A DNA stretch of 64,000 bases from Paraburkholderia sp. HP33-1 (GCF_021390595.1 NZ_JAJEJR010000003.1:868001-932000); one strand, 5' to 3'. Positions 35,000 through 45,005 are shown, numbered from the stretch's first letter. Numbers and translations: made by a program. The notes: generated by a model not told the origin, from the letters alone.

Positions 35000-35947
35000 A
35001 TGACGATATTGCACCGGCTGGATCAGGTGACGACTCCCAACACCGCCAGGGTTGCTCCGAGAACCGGCTTTTCGAGCCTCTTTCGTGGGAAAACTGCGGC
35101 GCTCGTGATTATGCTGCCGCCTGCTTTGACGCTCTTCACGCTCTTTGTTGCCTGGCCATTCATTGATGCGGCCTACTATAGCGTTTTTAAGTGGAACGGT
35201 TTTGGCACGCCAACTGATTTCGTTGGGTTGAAGAATTTCGAATTGATTCTGCATCATGACGTGTTCTTCCGCGCTATCCTCAACGCGCTCATCATCCTAT
35301 GCGCGTCGCTGTTCGTTCAGCTTCCATTCGCACTTGGCCTTGCGCTGCTGATTTATAAAAAGACTCCTGTAAACGCGATATTCAGACTGTTCTTCTTTCT
35401 CCCGTTTATTATCGCGGAAATTGCTTCAGGTTTGATCTGGGGATTTATCTTTGACGGCGACAGTGGGTTGGTGGCGGTGATTACGAATGCGCTTCACATG
35501 CAGCCGTACTTTCTGCTGACCGACCATACATGGGCGTTCTTCGGAATCACTTTGGTCGTGATTTGGAAATATTTTGGCTTTCACATGATGATCTACGTTG
35601 CCGCCTTGCAAGGTGTTCCGGCGGAGCTCGTAGAAGCTGCAAAAATTGAGGGCGCACGTCGGTGGCAAATTGTCACCAACGTACTGGTTCCGATGATTCG
35701 GCCCGCGATCGGTGTCAGTGCATTCTTTGCCGTCGTTGGTTCGCTGCAACTGTTCGACGTTGTCATTCCGTTGACGAATGGCGGGCCTTCGAATTCGACG
35801 CAGACGATCGTCACGTACCTTTATACATTTGGCCTGACCCGGATGCGCATCGGATTTGGTAGCGCGGTGGGTGTCATGCTTTTCGTTGTCGCTTTTTCTA
35901 TCTCGCTGCTGTATCAGCGGTACCTCGTGCGGAGGACAACGCGATGA
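35000..35947 (+). CDS. ABC sugar importer, permease 1 (MalF/UgpA type)
   Basis: 315 residues with six predicted membrane helices. The EAA loop that docks the ATPase is present (ELVEAAKIEGARRWQIVTN, then VLVPMIRPAIG). The last helix is followed by RYLVRRTTR. The stop overlaps the start of the next permease gene by four bases (ATGA), which indicates translational coupling. Confidence 0.93.
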   Translation: MTILHRLDQVTTPNTARVAPRTGFSSLFRGKTAALVIMLPPALTLFTLFVAWPFIDAAYYSVFKWNGFGTPTDFVGLKNFELILHHDVFFRAILNALIILCASLFVQLPFALGLALLIYKKTPVNAIFRLFFFLPFIIAEIASGLIWGFIFDGDSGLVAVITNALHMQPYFLLTDHTWAFFGITLVVIWKYFGFHMMIYVAALQGVPAELVEAAKIEGARRWQIVTNVLVPMIRPAIGVSAFFAVVGSLQLFDVVIPLTNGGPSNSTQTIVTYLYTFGLTRMRIGFGSAVGVMLFVVAFSISLLYQRYLVRRTTR

Positions 35948-36774
35948 GAAGTCGAAATTTTATCTTTAATATTTTCCGCGCATCAGTACTGTTGTTGGTC
36001 ACGTTTTTCGTGCTAGGGCCGCTGACTATAGCGCTCCTTGGAGGCTTCAAAACGAATGGCGAGTTGCAAAGCAATCCACTCGGACTTCCTTCCGTCTGGC
36101 ACGGGCAATACTACGGCTCGATTCTGGAGAGCCACGATTTCTGGCAGTACATGGGAAATTCGCTGTTCATCTCGACGGTTACTGTGATGCTGACGCTGAT
36201 CGTTGCTGCAGCCGCCGCTTACGTGTTTGCTCAGTTGCGTTTTTTTGGCTCGCGCATGCTCGAGACCTACCTGCTGGCCGGACTCGTGTTTCCGTTCGCG
36301 ACGGCCATCCTGCCACTGTTCATCAAGATTCGCGACCTGGGTTTGCTTGATAGTCACTGGGGGCTAATCCTGCCGCAAACTGCCTTTGGTCTTTCTCTTG
36401 CGATCATGTTGTTCAAGACGTTCTTCGGGCAATTGCCGCCGGAGCTATTCGAAGCGGCCTATGTAGAGGGTTGTGGTTATCTGCGGTTCTTCTGGCAGTT
36501 CACGCTGCCGCTTTCAACTCCAATCCTCGCGACGGTCGGTGTCTTCGCGTTCGTACAGAGCTGGAACAATTTTTTGCTCCCGCTCGTAGTCATTGACTCA
36601 CGGAGTCTCTATACCTTGCCACTCGGAATGATGCAGTTTCGAGGGCAATACCTGGTTGAGTGGAATCGAACACTCGCATTCGTCACTCTCACTATCCTGC
36701 CGGCCATCGTGTTCTTCTTTGCCGCGCAGAAATACATTGTCGCCGGTCTGACCGGCGGTGCGGTCAAGGGATAA
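35944..36774 (+). CDS. ABC sugar importer, permease 2 (MalG/UgpE type)
   Basis: 276 residues with six predicted membrane helices. EAA loop: ELFEAAYVEGCGYLRFFWQF, followed by TLPLSTPILATVG. The C-terminus (FAAQKYIVAGLTGGAVKG) is characteristic of this permease family. The start overlaps the upstream permease stop by four bases. Forms the channel with permease 1. Confidence 0.93.
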   Translation: MRSRNFIFNIFRASVLLLVTFFVLGPLTIALLGGFKTNGELQSNPLGLPSVWHGQYYGSILESHDFWQYMGNSLFISTVTVMLTLIVAAAAAYVFAQLRFFGSRMLETYLLAGLVFPFATAILPLFIKIRDLGLLDSHWGLILPQTAFGLSLAIMLFKTFFGQLPPELFEAAYVEGCGYLRFFWQFTLPLSTPILATVGVFAFVQSWNNFLLPLVVIDSRSLYTLPLGMMQFRGQYLVEWNRTLAFVTLTILPAIVFFFAAQKYIVAGLTGGAVKG

Positions 36775-36809
36775 CTCGCGGATAGCCGCGGATAGCAGGA
36801 GAGATTTTC

Positions 36810-37841
36810 ATGGCTGCAGTCACGTTGCAACACATCAATAAGACTTTCGGTACCACAGCAATCATTCCGGACCTTTCACTCCTCGTACCGGACGGTTCGT
36901 TTACCGTATTGGTCGGTCCATCTGGCTGCGGCAAGTCTACGCTGCTGCGGATGATCGCAGGGCTGGAGCAGCCGACTAGTGGAGCGATTTCGATTGGGGA
37001 ACGGGATGTTACGCGCGAGGAGCCGTCAGAGCGTGGTATCTCCATGGTCTTCCAATCATATGCTTTATTTCCGCATATGACGGCGGAGCAGAATATCGAT
37101 TTCGGTATGCGACTCGCCAAGGTCCCTCGGGCGGAACGTCAAAAGCGTGTCGCGTCCGCGGCCGAGGTATTGCATCTCACGCACCTGCTAAAGCGCAAAC
37201 CGGCTGCGCTATCAGGCGGTCAACGACAGCGCGTCGCGATTGGGCGAGCAATTGTGCGCAGCCCCTCGGTTTTTCTGTTTGATGAGCCGCTTTCGAATCT
37301 CGATGCTGCGCTTCGTACACAAATGCGGGTTGAACTGGCCGATCTCCACGGGAGACTAAAGGCGACCATGGTCTACGTGACTCACGACCAGGTTGAGGCG
37401 ATGACACTCGCAGATCAAATTGTCGTGATGAACGGTGGGCGTATCGAACAGGTCGGTACGCCGCTCGAACTCTACGACACCCCGAAAACATTGTTCGTGG
37501 CAACTTTCATTGGGTCGCCCCGGATGAATTTGATTTCGGGAGAAAGTGCGAACCTGGAAGGCGCGGCGACCATCGGCATCCGTCCGGAGCATATTGAACT
37601 GTACGAAGGCACGGGTGATAACGGGCCTGGCTGGGTTGGGCGACTTCGCTTTGCGGAGCACCTTGGTAACGAAACGATCTTTTATGTGGAAGCGGATATC
37701 GGCGAGGTTGTCGTGAGGCGAAACGGCCACCATTTTTTGAAGAATGGGACGGCGGTTCGGATGGTCCCCGACCGGAAGCGCCTCCACTGCTTTGACGAAC
37801 AGGGGATTCGCATGCCGTCGGTGGTTTCGGCTGTAAATTGA
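36810..37841 (+). CDS. ABC sugar importer, ATPase (MalK/UgpC type)
   Basis: 343 residues. Walker A GPSGCGKST lies at 36-44, the signature LSGGQRQR at 134-141, Walker B FLFDEP at 155-160, and the switch histidine lies in VYVTHDQVEAM. The C-terminal regulatory OB/TOBE domain is present (IGIRPEHIELYEG). It energises the two permeases and may be shared with other sugar importers. AGGAGA precedes the ATG. Confidence 0.95.
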   Translation: MAAVTLQHINKTFGTTAIIPDLSLLVPDGSFTVLVGPSGCGKSTLLRMIAGLEQPTSGAISIGERDVTREEPSERGISMVFQSYALFPHMTAEQNIDFGMRLAKVPRAERQKRVASAAEVLHLTHLLKRKPAALSGGQRQRVAIGRAIVRSPSVFLFDEPLSNLDAALRTQMRVELADLHGRLKATMVYVTHDQVEAMTLADQIVVMNGGRIEQVGTPLELYDTPKTLFVATFIGSPRMNLISGESANLEGAATIGIRPEHIELYEGTGDNGPGWVGRLRFAEHLGNETIFYVEADIGEVVVRRNGHHFLKNGTAVRMVPDRKRLHCFDEQGIRMPSVVSAVN

Positions 37842-37862
37842 TCTGGATATGTCGGAACGCTC

Positions 37863-38987
37863 ATGACCGAAACATCACCCATGAAGGTTGGAATCGTCGG
37901 CGCTGGAAACATAAGCGCGACCTACGTGGCAAATCTTCAAACGTTCGATTTTCTTGACGTAAGGTCGATATGCGCGGTCCATGAGCAACATGCCAGGGCA
38001 GTTGCCCAACAGTTCGATCTGAAGACTTCGAGTTTGGACGATATGTTGTCGGACTCGGACATCGAGTTGATCGTTAATCTGACTACTCCGTTGTCGCACT
38101 ACGATGTGACGAAGAAGGCGCTCCTTGGAGGGAAGCACGTTTATTCTGAAAAGCCATTGGGCGTTTCGTTGATCGAGGCCGACGAGCTGATGTCAATTGC
38201 ACGCGCTCGTGAATTGCGCCTCGGATGTGCGCCAGACACGTTTCTCGGTGGTGGCCACCAGTTGACTCGCCGCCTATACGATGAAGGCGGGATTGGTGAG
38301 GCGATCAGTGCAACTGCGATGGTGATGTTGCCCGGGCATGAAACATGGCATCCCAATCCAGGATTCTTCTATGGCCCGGGAGGCGGGCCCATGATGGACG
38401 TCGGTCCATATTACCTGACAAACCTCGTTGCACTACTTGGCCCGGTTAAGGAAGTGCTGGGGTCCACGAAAATCACCCGCGTCGAGCGCAAAGTCAAAAC
38501 GGGCCCGAGAGTAGGCGATGTCATCAAGGTACTCGTGCCGACACACGTGACCGGAATAATGCAATTTCACTGTGGTGCCACAGTAAGCGTGGTTACGAGC
38601 TTCGATGTCCTCAAGCACAAGCACAATCCTATCGAACTGTACGGCAGTCGTGGTTCGATGCTGATCCCTGATCCTAACGAGTTTACGGGGAACGTCGAAA
38701 TATTCTACGAAGGTGCAGAAAGCTGGGAAGGGGTGCATGTTAGCCACCCGTATATCGAGGGCGTTCCTGGTTTTCACGGGCTGCGTGGTATTGGGGCTGC
38801 GGAGATGGTTGCGGCGCTTCGAGCGGGGCGTCCTCATCGAGCTTCAGCGGAACTTGCCTTTCATGTACTGGAAGTCATGAGTGCCTTTGAGCAGTCGTCA
38901 TCGGCAAAGAAGGCCATATCGATCGAAAGCACCTGCGGCCGCCCGACACCCATTTCAGCTAACGTAAGCGAGGGCGGATTTGACTAG
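37863..38987 (+). CDS. Gfo/Idh/MocA-family oxidoreductase
   Basis: 374 residues. The N-terminal Rossmann motif is VGIVGAGNISATYVANL, the conserved lysine-proline motif is in VYSEKPLGVS, and the C-terminal alpha/beta domain carries GGGPMMDVGPYYLTNLV, the usual catalytic region with Asp and Tyr. It sits inside the glycoside operon, 21 bp after the ATPase gene. It probably oxidises a sugar, a sugar acid or a 3-keto-glycoside using NAD(P). In some bacteria such enzymes oxidise the 3-OH of disaccharides before cleavage, which would fit the operon, but the substrate is unproven. Confidence 0.9.
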   Translation: MTETSPMKVGIVGAGNISATYVANLQTFDFLDVRSICAVHEQHARAVAQQFDLKTSSLDDMLSDSDIELIVNLTTPLSHYDVTKKALLGGKHVYSEKPLGVSLIEADELMSIARARELRLGCAPDTFLGGGHQLTRRLYDEGGIGEAISATAMVMLPGHETWHPNPGFFYGPGGGPMMDVGPYYLTNLVALLGPVKEVLGSTKITRVERKVKTGPRVGDVIKVLVPTHVTGIMQFHCGATVSVVTSFDVLKHKHNPIELYGSRGSMLIPDPNEFTGNVEIFYEGAESWEGVHVSHPYIEGVPGFHGLRGIGAAEMVAALRAGRPHRASAELAFHVLEVMSAFEQSSSAKKAISIESTCGRPTPISANVSEGGFD

Positions 38988-39135
38988 ACAGCATTCAGCG
39001 TTCACCGCCGTAGCTCGATATAAGAGCGTGCGCTCCGCTTGAGGATGGGCGCCTGCTCTGTACTTATCCACGTGGATCTCACGGACCCGACTCGCTGTAC
39101 GTGCGGGCTCCTGAGGCTGATTTGGCCGGGGATAT

Positions 39136-41607
39136 ATGATTAAGGGAAATTTAATGTTGACAAAAAACGCCGCTGAGGCCCCGCTGTATAAAGATGCGAG
39201 CGCCGCGATTGAAGATCGCGTCCAAGATCTTCTTGAGCGAATGACCTTGGAAGAGAAGATTGCACAATTGCACGCTGCCTGGCTCAAGTTGTCCTCGGAC
39301 GGGAACCACCAGTGGCGAGTCGCAGACTTTGCGCAACGAACCACCGATATTTCGATCGATGCGCTGCTTAAGCACGGCTTGGGACACATTACACGTCCGC
39401 TGGGGACTCATACGGTCGATCCGAAGGAGGGTGTCCGCGCGCTCAATGAACTGCAGCGTCAGATGATCGAGGAAACCCGGTTGGGCATTCCGGTTATGTC
39501 CCATGAAGAGTGCCTGGTCGGTCTGATGATCAAGGACGCAACGCTTTTCCCTGCACCGCTGAACTACGCTGCAACGTGGAATCCGGATCTTGTCGAGGAA
39601 GTCGGGGAAGTGACCGGGCAGCAGGCACGCTCGATTGGCTGTCACCAGGGCCTCGCGCCTGTTCTGGACGTATCCCGGGATCCACGGTGGGGGCGGACCG
39701 AGGAGACGCTAGGAGAAGATCCGTATCTGGTCGGCGTGATGGGCTATCGATACGTTCAGGGGCTTCAAGGTCCGCAACGAGACCTTCTGGCGACGCTGAA
39801 GCACTTTGCGGGACACTCGGCGAGTGAGGGCGGACGTAACCATGCACCGGTTCATATCGGCCCGCGCGAGTTCAACGATATTTTCCTGTTGCCGTTCGAG
39901 ATGGCCGTGAAGCTGGCCAACGCCGGTTCTGTGATGCCCGCCTATCACGATATCGACGGAGTCCCGTGTCACGCAGACCGGAATCTCTTGACGGAGATCT
40001 TGCGCGAGAAGTGGGGCTTCGATGGGCTGGTGGTGGCCGACTACGCCGGTGTGAACCTGCTTTACACGCATCACGGTGTCGCGGAAGATGCCGCGGCCGC
40101 AGCGGCACAGTCGTTTAATGCCGGCCTCGATGTCGAGCTTCCGGGTCACGAGTGCGCATTGCATCTCAAGACGGCACTGGAGCGTGGTGAGATTACGGAA
40201 CCCGTTATCGATTCGATCGTCGCGCGGGTTCTCGCGACCAAGTTCCGTCTGGGCCTGTTTGAACACCCGTATGCCGACGCGGAAAAGGTCGAGCTGCGCA
40301 GTGCCGCCGCGTCACGCGTTGCGTACGAGGTGGCGCTGGAGTCCGCTGTCCTTCTCCACAACGACGGGACGCTGCCGCTCGATCCCGGCAAGCTGGAAAA
40401 GCTGGCCGTGATTGGGCCGACGGCGGATGATCCGCTTGCATTGCTCGCGGGTTACAGCTTCCCTGTTCACCTGATCAACGCGGGCGAGAACGCTGGAGCG
40501 CCGATGCCGACGCCGCTACAGGTACTGCGTGCCCGCTTCGATGACGGTGCTGTCGTCTATGCCAAAGGCTGCGACGTGATCAAGAACCGGAGCCAGGGGG
40601 CACCTGTCTACCCGGGCGACGTCGAAATGAACGACGCCATCAATGAAGATCGCTCCTCGCTCATTAGCCAGGACAAGGATCAGATTGGTGACGCCATAGA
40701 AGCCGCTGCGAATGCGGATGTTGCCGTCGTATTCGTTGGCGATCTTGCCGGCCTGTTCCAGTCCGGTACAGTCGGGGAAGGATCGGACACGGATAGCCTC
40801 GATCTGCCGGGCGTACAGCAGGCGCTGCTCGAAGCGGTCGTCGCCACGGGTACTCCGACGGTGGTGGTCCTTACGGGCGGTCGGCCGTACAACCTTGGCG
40901 GGTTGGAGGACAGGATCGCGGCGGAGATCATGGCGTTTGCTCCGGGTGAAGGCGGTGCGGAAGCATTGACCGACCTGTTGACTGGTCGCAAGAATTTCTC
41001 CGGCCGCTTGCCGCTTTCCGTGCCCAGGAGTGCGGGGGCAGTGCCTTATTTCTACAACCACAAGTTGAAGAGCTCCGGCACGCCGATTGCCTACCACTTT
41101 GGCTCACGCTTTCCGTTCGGGTTTGGCCTGAGCTATACGCAATTCCAGTACGGTGGCCTGGAACTGAAGCAAAATGCGGTTGCGATAGAAGACGGGACGG
41201 TTGAGCTGCAATTTGACGTTAAGAATGTCGGAGAGCAGGAAGGCACAGAGGTCGTTCAAGTCTACGTGCGTGACAAGGTTGCATCTCTCGTTCGTCCGGT
41301 GCGGGAATTGAAGGGATTCGCGCGTGTCGAGCTACGTCCGGGCGAAACGGGTAGGGTAACGGTGGCTATCCCCGTGGACATGCTGAACTTCACCAATGAT
41401 CGTGGAGAGCGTGTCGTCGAGCCAGGCGTATTTGACGTGATGGTCGGTAGCTCGAGTCGTGATATTCATTTGAGTGACGCCGTAACCGTTCACGGTGGCG
41501 AATCGAGAGTTCTACCGGAGAGCTGGCGCATGGTCAGTGACGTGGCGATCGTTGTCGAGGCGGCTGTAACTAGCCTCGTGGACCACGCAATGAAGGTAGG
41601 AACCTGA
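39136..41607 (+). CDS. Glycoside hydrolase family 3 beta-glycosidase
   Basis: 823 residues (about six fewer if the second ATG at 39154 is used; both have possible ribosome sites). The GH3 N-terminal TIM barrel spans about 30-330 with GLAPVLDVSRDPRWGRTEET, the KHFAGH motif (residues 222-227) and nucleophile Asp302 in GLVVADYAG. The alpha/beta sandwich domain follows at about 350-640, then a fibronectin-III-like domain ending near residue 790. No signal peptide, so it should act in the cytoplasm on imported glycosides. The domain layout is typical of bacterial beta-glucosidases and beta-xylosidases; the preferred sugar is not decided by sequence. Confidence 0.93.
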   Translation: MIKGNLMLTKNAAEAPLYKDASAAIEDRVQDLLERMTLEEKIAQLHAAWLKLSSDGNHQWRVADFAQRTTDISIDALLKHGLGHITRPLGTHTVDPKEGVRALNELQRQMIEETRLGIPVMSHEECLVGLMIKDATLFPAPLNYAATWNPDLVEEVGEVTGQQARSIGCHQGLAPVLDVSRDPRWGRTEETLGEDPYLVGVMGYRYVQGLQGPQRDLLATLKHFAGHSASEGGRNHAPVHIGPREFNDIFLLPFEMAVKLANAGSVMPAYHDIDGVPCHADRNLLTEILREKWGFDGLVVADYAGVNLLYTHHGVAEDAAAAAAQSFNAGLDVELPGHECALHLKTALERGEITEPVIDSIVARVLATKFRLGLFEHPYADAEKVELRSAAASRVAYEVALESAVLLHNDGTLPLDPGKLEKLAVIGPTADDPLALLAGYSFPVHLINAGENAGAPMPTPLQVLRARFDDGAVVYAKGCDVIKNRSQGAPVYPGDVEMNDAINEDRSSLISQDKDQIGDAIEAAANADVAVVFVGDLAGLFQSGTVGEGSDTDSLDLPGVQQALLEAVVATGTPTVVVLTGGRPYNLGGLEDRIAAEIMAFAPGEGGAEALTDLLTGRKNFSGRLPLSVPRSAGAVPYFYNHKLKSSGTPIAYHFGSRFPFGFGLSYTQFQYGGLELKQNAVAIEDGTVELQFDVKNVGEQEGTEVVQVYVRDKVASLVRPVRELKGFARVELRPGETGRVTVAIPVDMLNFTNDRGERVVEPGVFDVMVGSSSRDIHLSDAVTVHGGESRVLPESWRMVSDVAIVVEAAVTSLVDHAMKVGT

Positions 41608-41626
41608 GCAATACACCGGGGGGCCA

Positions 41627-41645
41627 GGGACCAGCCACTGGTCCC
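41627..41645 (+). terminator. Stem-loop after the GH3 gene
   Basis: GGGACCAG (41627-41634) pairs with CTGGTCCC (41638-41645) around CCA, 20 nt after the stop of the glycosidase gene. No T run follows, so function as a terminator is probable only. Confidence 0.55.
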
Positions 41646-41739
41646 CGCCCGCTTCGTTAGCCCTATAGGGCTGTTCCGGTGTAGTCATAGACCACGCCGC
41701 TTTCCACGCAGCTGATTGAGTCGGCGTCCATACGTCGGC

Positions 41740-42612
41740 TCACCGCCTCAACCGCTCCTGGAGAAATTCGATGAAGCGTTGAGTCTTGGCTGGAAGAAGG
41801 CGGGTCTCCGTGATTGCGTACACCGGCACGGGGGCGCCGTGCCATTGAGGCATCACTCTGCGCAGTCGTCCGCCGGCAAGTTCATCGGCGACAATTTCCT
41901 CTGGCGTAAGGATTATGCCCATATCGAGCGTTGCAAGGCGGCGGATCATTCCAACACTATTGATGGAAAATCGGCAGCCCACGGGAACAGTCACGTTACG
42001 CTTTCCGTTGTACAGTGTCCAACTTCCGGGTTTCTGAATATTGAAGCACTCATGCTGCTTCAGGTCTTGCGGAACGGTCGGTTCTCCAGAGCGTTGTAGA
42101 TATCCGGGAGAGGCGTAGAGATAGGCTTTGAGCGAGGCTAGCGGACGAGCGATCAGTTGTGAGTTCTCCTGCTCGCCAATGCGAATCGCGACATCGAAGG
42201 GTTCGCTTACGAGGTCGACCCGTCGTGGCGTCAGATCAAAATCGAAGGTGATGCCAGGGTAGGCTCGCGCGAATTCGACAACAATCGGCGTGAGGTAAGT
42301 CACAGCAAAGTCGACGGGCAGGGAAGCTCGCAGAACCCCGCTTGGTTGTGCCAGCATTTCACCGAGTTGCTCGTGCGCGAGTCGGGCCTCATCGACGATA
42401 CGTTTGCAGCGCTCGTAGTAAATCCGTCCGGCCTCCGTCAGTTCGACCTTGCGCGTGGTACGGTGTAGCAGGCGTAATCCGATCGCTTTCTCCAACAAGC
42501 TGATTCGTCGAGAGAGGGTTGAGTTCGGCATTGCCAAAGCGTCGGCCGCACCACGAAAGCCCTTCGCCTTGACTACTTCGACAAACAACGCCATGTCGTT
42601 AAGCAACTCCAC
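41740..42612 (-). CDS. LysR-family regulator
   Basis: 290 residues. The winged HTH is canonical (GFRGAADALAMPNSTLSRRI, then GLRLLHRTTRKVELTEAG) with a CrgA-like effector domain (FDFDLTPRRVDLVSEPFDVA) and a typical C-terminal KTQRFIEFLQERLRR. GTG start at 42612 has GGAG upstream. It lies between the glycoside operon and the citrulline/ornithine genes and could control either or act elsewhere; no direct evidence decides. Confidence 0.9.
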   Translation of the reverse strand: MELLNDMALFVEVVKAKGFRGAADALAMPNSTLSRRISLLEKAIGLRLLHRTTRKVELTEAGRIYYERCKRIVDEARLAHEQLGEMLAQPSGVLRASLPVDFAVTYLTPIVVEFARAYPGITFDFDLTPRRVDLVSEPFDVAIRIGEQENSQLIARPLASLKAYLYASPGYLQRSGEPTVPQDLKQHECFNIQKPGSWTLYNGKRNVTVPVGCRFSINSVGMIRRLATLDMGIILTPEEIVADELAGGRLRRVMPQWHGAPVPVYAITETRLLPAKTQRFIEFLQERLRR

Positions 42613-42721
42613 TGATTGCTCCAGATATGGTGCGATTCGTTATAAAAACATCATAGCTATTCCAAATAATATACTTTACGCGGGCAGCGCGGAAACGTAC
42701 CAGTGACACGCTACGCGTAGA

Positions 42722-43663
42722 TCAACCACGTCGGCTGGAGAGATGGACGCCTGCCAGCATGCACCGGACTGAACCTCCCGCGAGCTCGATCGTCGGTACG
42801 CCAAGTGGCAGTAGTTGTGCTGTGCGTTCTATCAGGCGGCGTTGATGCGGCGTGAGGCAGTCAAATGCTCGCTGCGACAGCGCGAGCACGCGGCCGTCGC
42901 GGCCCGACAGTTCAAGCGCGTTACCGGCGAAATTTGCAATTTGCGAGGGCGAAAGTGCGATGACTGTCCGGCCTGTCTCATTCAAACGGCGACGCACTTC
43001 GTCGCGGCGAACGTCGTCAACGATCAGATCGAGACCGATCAGTACGAACTCAGTCGCGATGCTCATCATCACGTTGGTGTGATAGATCGGCCGCCCTTGC
43101 GCATCAGCAGTGTCAAAACAGACTGGCTCGAAGTTGAAATTCGTGCAGAAGCGCTCTAGCGCAATCGGGTCGGCGCGCCGGGATCGGGCTGCATACGCGA
43201 CCCTGGAGACGTGGTCTAGCACCATTGCACCGGTGCCTTCGAGAAATAGACCATCGTACTCGAGGCCGGAATAGTCGATTACATCCTGTACTCGATATTC
43301 GGACTTCAACATGTCTATCACATCCACACGCCGCTCGCGACGACGATTGGGGCTCGCCATAGGGTACAAGCCGACGTGGCCGCCCGGATGCGTCGACAGC
43401 CAGTTATTCGGGAAAACGGAGTCCGGCGTATCCTGCTCGCCGAAGTCGTCAAAGACGTGTACGCGTATGCCGACGTCCGTTAGTGCCTTCGCAGCGGCGC
43501 TGACTTCGTCGCAGGCAGCGGCCGACAAGGTGTGGGCTCCATTGGTGCCGGTTGCGTCTGTATGCTGGAACGCGTTGTCGGTTGCGGTTTCGGGATTCGG
43601 GTGGAAACGGTGCGGACGGATCATCACGACGGCACCCGGAGCCTGGATCGATACGAGGTTCAT
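42722..43663 (-). CDS. ctlX: Citrulline-utilisation hydrolase of the amidinotransferase fold (CtlX)
   Basis: 313 residues of the guanidino-group-modifying superfamily. The N-terminus (GAVVMIRPHRFHPNPETATD), the TPDSVFPNNWLSTHPGG motif with the catalytic-site aspartate, HTNVMMSIATEFVLIGLDL with the conserved histidine, and the final GGSVRCMLAGVHL containing the catalytic cysteine match the CtlX branch. Predicted to release ornithine or a related product from citrulline/arginine-type substrates. It follows the ornithine cyclodeaminase gene by 58 bp on the same strand, giving a citrulline to ornithine to proline route. Confidence 0.85.
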   Translation of the reverse strand: MNLVSIQAPGAVVMIRPHRFHPNPETATDNAFQHTDATGTNGAHTLSAAACDEVSAAAKALTDVGIRVHVFDDFGEQDTPDSVFPNNWLSTHPGGHVGLYPMASPNRRRERRVDVIDMLKSEYRVQDVIDYSGLEYDGLFLEGTGAMVLDHVSRVAYAARSRRADPIALERFCTNFNFEPVCFDTADAQGRPIYHTNVMMSIATEFVLIGLDLIVDDVRRDEVRRRLNETGRTVIALSPSQIANFAGNALELSGRDGRVLALSQRAFDCLTPHQRRLIERTAQLLPLGVPTIELAGGSVRCMLAGVHLSSRRG

Positions 43664-43721
43664 TTAAGGAAGCGAAGGAAGGGCAACGAAGATTCGGCTC
43701 GTGTGCCGAACCGTCTCAGTT

Positions 43722-44792
43722 TCATCGTGCAAACGCGTTTGCTTCAAGTGCGGATGAATGCTGCACACTGCCGGAAGACCCCTCTACGAGCGCAAACAGG
43801 TTCTTGGGATCGTTGGCGGGAGGAATGAGCGGAATGTCGATGCCGGCGTCGTACCGTTGCGCCAAGGTGTACAAGTAGCGCAGCGCGGAATAATCCTCAA
43901 GCGCGAAGCCGACCGAATCGAAGACCGTGACCTGGCTGGAACTCTGACGGCCGACGGCCTCGCCCTGAAGCACGCGCCACAGCTCAACTACGGGAAAGTC
44001 AGCGGGCAGTTGCTGGATGTCGCCTTCGATCCGCGTCTGCGGTTCATATTCGACAAATACGCGGCTCATGCGGAGCACGTCAGCATGCAGTTCGGTTTTA
44101 CCGGGACAATCACCTCCAACAGCGTTCAGGTGCATCCCTGGCTCGATCATGTCGGGAGTTACGATTGTCGCGTATGTCTTGTCAGCGGTGACGGTCGTCA
44201 CGATGTCAGCGCCGCGCACCGCATTTGCAATCGAATTCGCACGTACGATCTTGAGCCCGTCATACGCCGCGAGGTTTCGGATCAGCTTGTCGGTAGCAAT
44301 GGGATCAACGTCGAATACACGAATTTCATCGACACCAAGTAGCGCGTGAAACGCGATGGCCTGAAACTCGCTTTGCGCGCCGTTACCAATGAGGGCCATT
44401 GTTCGTGAGTCAGAACGTGCCAACACGCGAGCGGCCAGCACAGATGTTGCTGCGGTGCGCAGAGCCGTCGTCAGCGTGAACTCGGCAAGAAGAACAGGGT
44501 AACCGGTGTCAACTTCCGCAAGGGCGCCGAATGCCATAACAGTGTGCAATCCGCGCGTGGCGTTGACCGGATGCCCATTCACGTACTTGAACGCATAGAG
44601 CTTTGAGTCCGCGACCGGCATGAGTTCAATCACCCCATCACTCGAATGGCAAGCCACTCTTGGAGATTTATCGAAGTCGGCCCACCGAAGGTAGTCCGCG
44701 CGAAGCGTGTCAACGAGTTCTTCCAGGAATCGGGTAATGCCGGTTTGTGCGACTAATTGGGCGGTCGCGGGAACATCAAGGAAGCGAGTCAT
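43722..44792 (-). CDS. Ornithine cyclodeaminase
   Basis: 356 residues of the ornithine cyclodeaminase/mu-crystallin family. The NAD-binding motif is ALIGNGAQSEFQAIAF, the substrate region VACHSSDGVIELMPVAD, and the catalytic-region aspartate lies in LNAVGGDCPGKTEL, the motif that separates true ornithine cyclodeaminases from other reductases of the fold. Reaction: L-ornithine to L-proline plus ammonia. GGAGA precedes the ATG. First gene of a set with ctlX and divergent from an AsnC regulator. Confidence 0.9.
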   Translation of the reverse strand: MTRFLDVPATAQLVAQTGITRFLEELVDTLRADYLRWADFDKSPRVACHSSDGVIELMPVADSKLYAFKYVNGHPVNATRGLHTVMAFGALAEVDTGYPVLLAEFTLTTALRTAATSVLAARVLARSDSRTMALIGNGAQSEFQAIAFHALLGVDEIRVFDVDPIATDKLIRNLAAYDGLKIVRANSIANAVRGADIVTTVTADKTYATIVTPDMIEPGMHLNAVGGDCPGKTELHADVLRMSRVFVEYEPQTRIEGDIQQLPADFPVVELWRVLQGEAVGRQSSSQVTVFDSVGFALEDYSALRYLYTLAQRYDAGIDIPLIPPANDPKNLFALVEGSSGSVQHSSALEANAFAR

Positions 44793-44879
44793 CTTTTGTC
44801 TCCAGGGGGCGGATGCGGCATACGGCCGTTCGATGCAGCATTATTTCCCGGCTCCCCGACAACAAATAGCCACCAAAAC

Positions 44880-44913
44880 TGTCATTTATGTCGATAGAAT
44901 TAGCAAGATGACA
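44880..44913. promoter_or_regulatory. Inverted repeat in the ornithine cyclodeaminase-asnC promoter region
   Basis: TGTCAT (44880-44885) and ATGACA (44908-44913) form an inverted repeat in an AT-rich divergent intergenic region. Further TTTGACA- and TGTCA-like words lie close by. It is a candidate Lrp/AsnC-type binding region. Confidence 0.35.
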
Positions 44914-45005
44914 AATCGGATTGGCAATTTGACAAGGAAGCTGGTGCGACGAGAGCGGCGCAGTGCCGCTGATCGGCGACCACATGCAAAGCGAGGAGGG
45001 TACGG

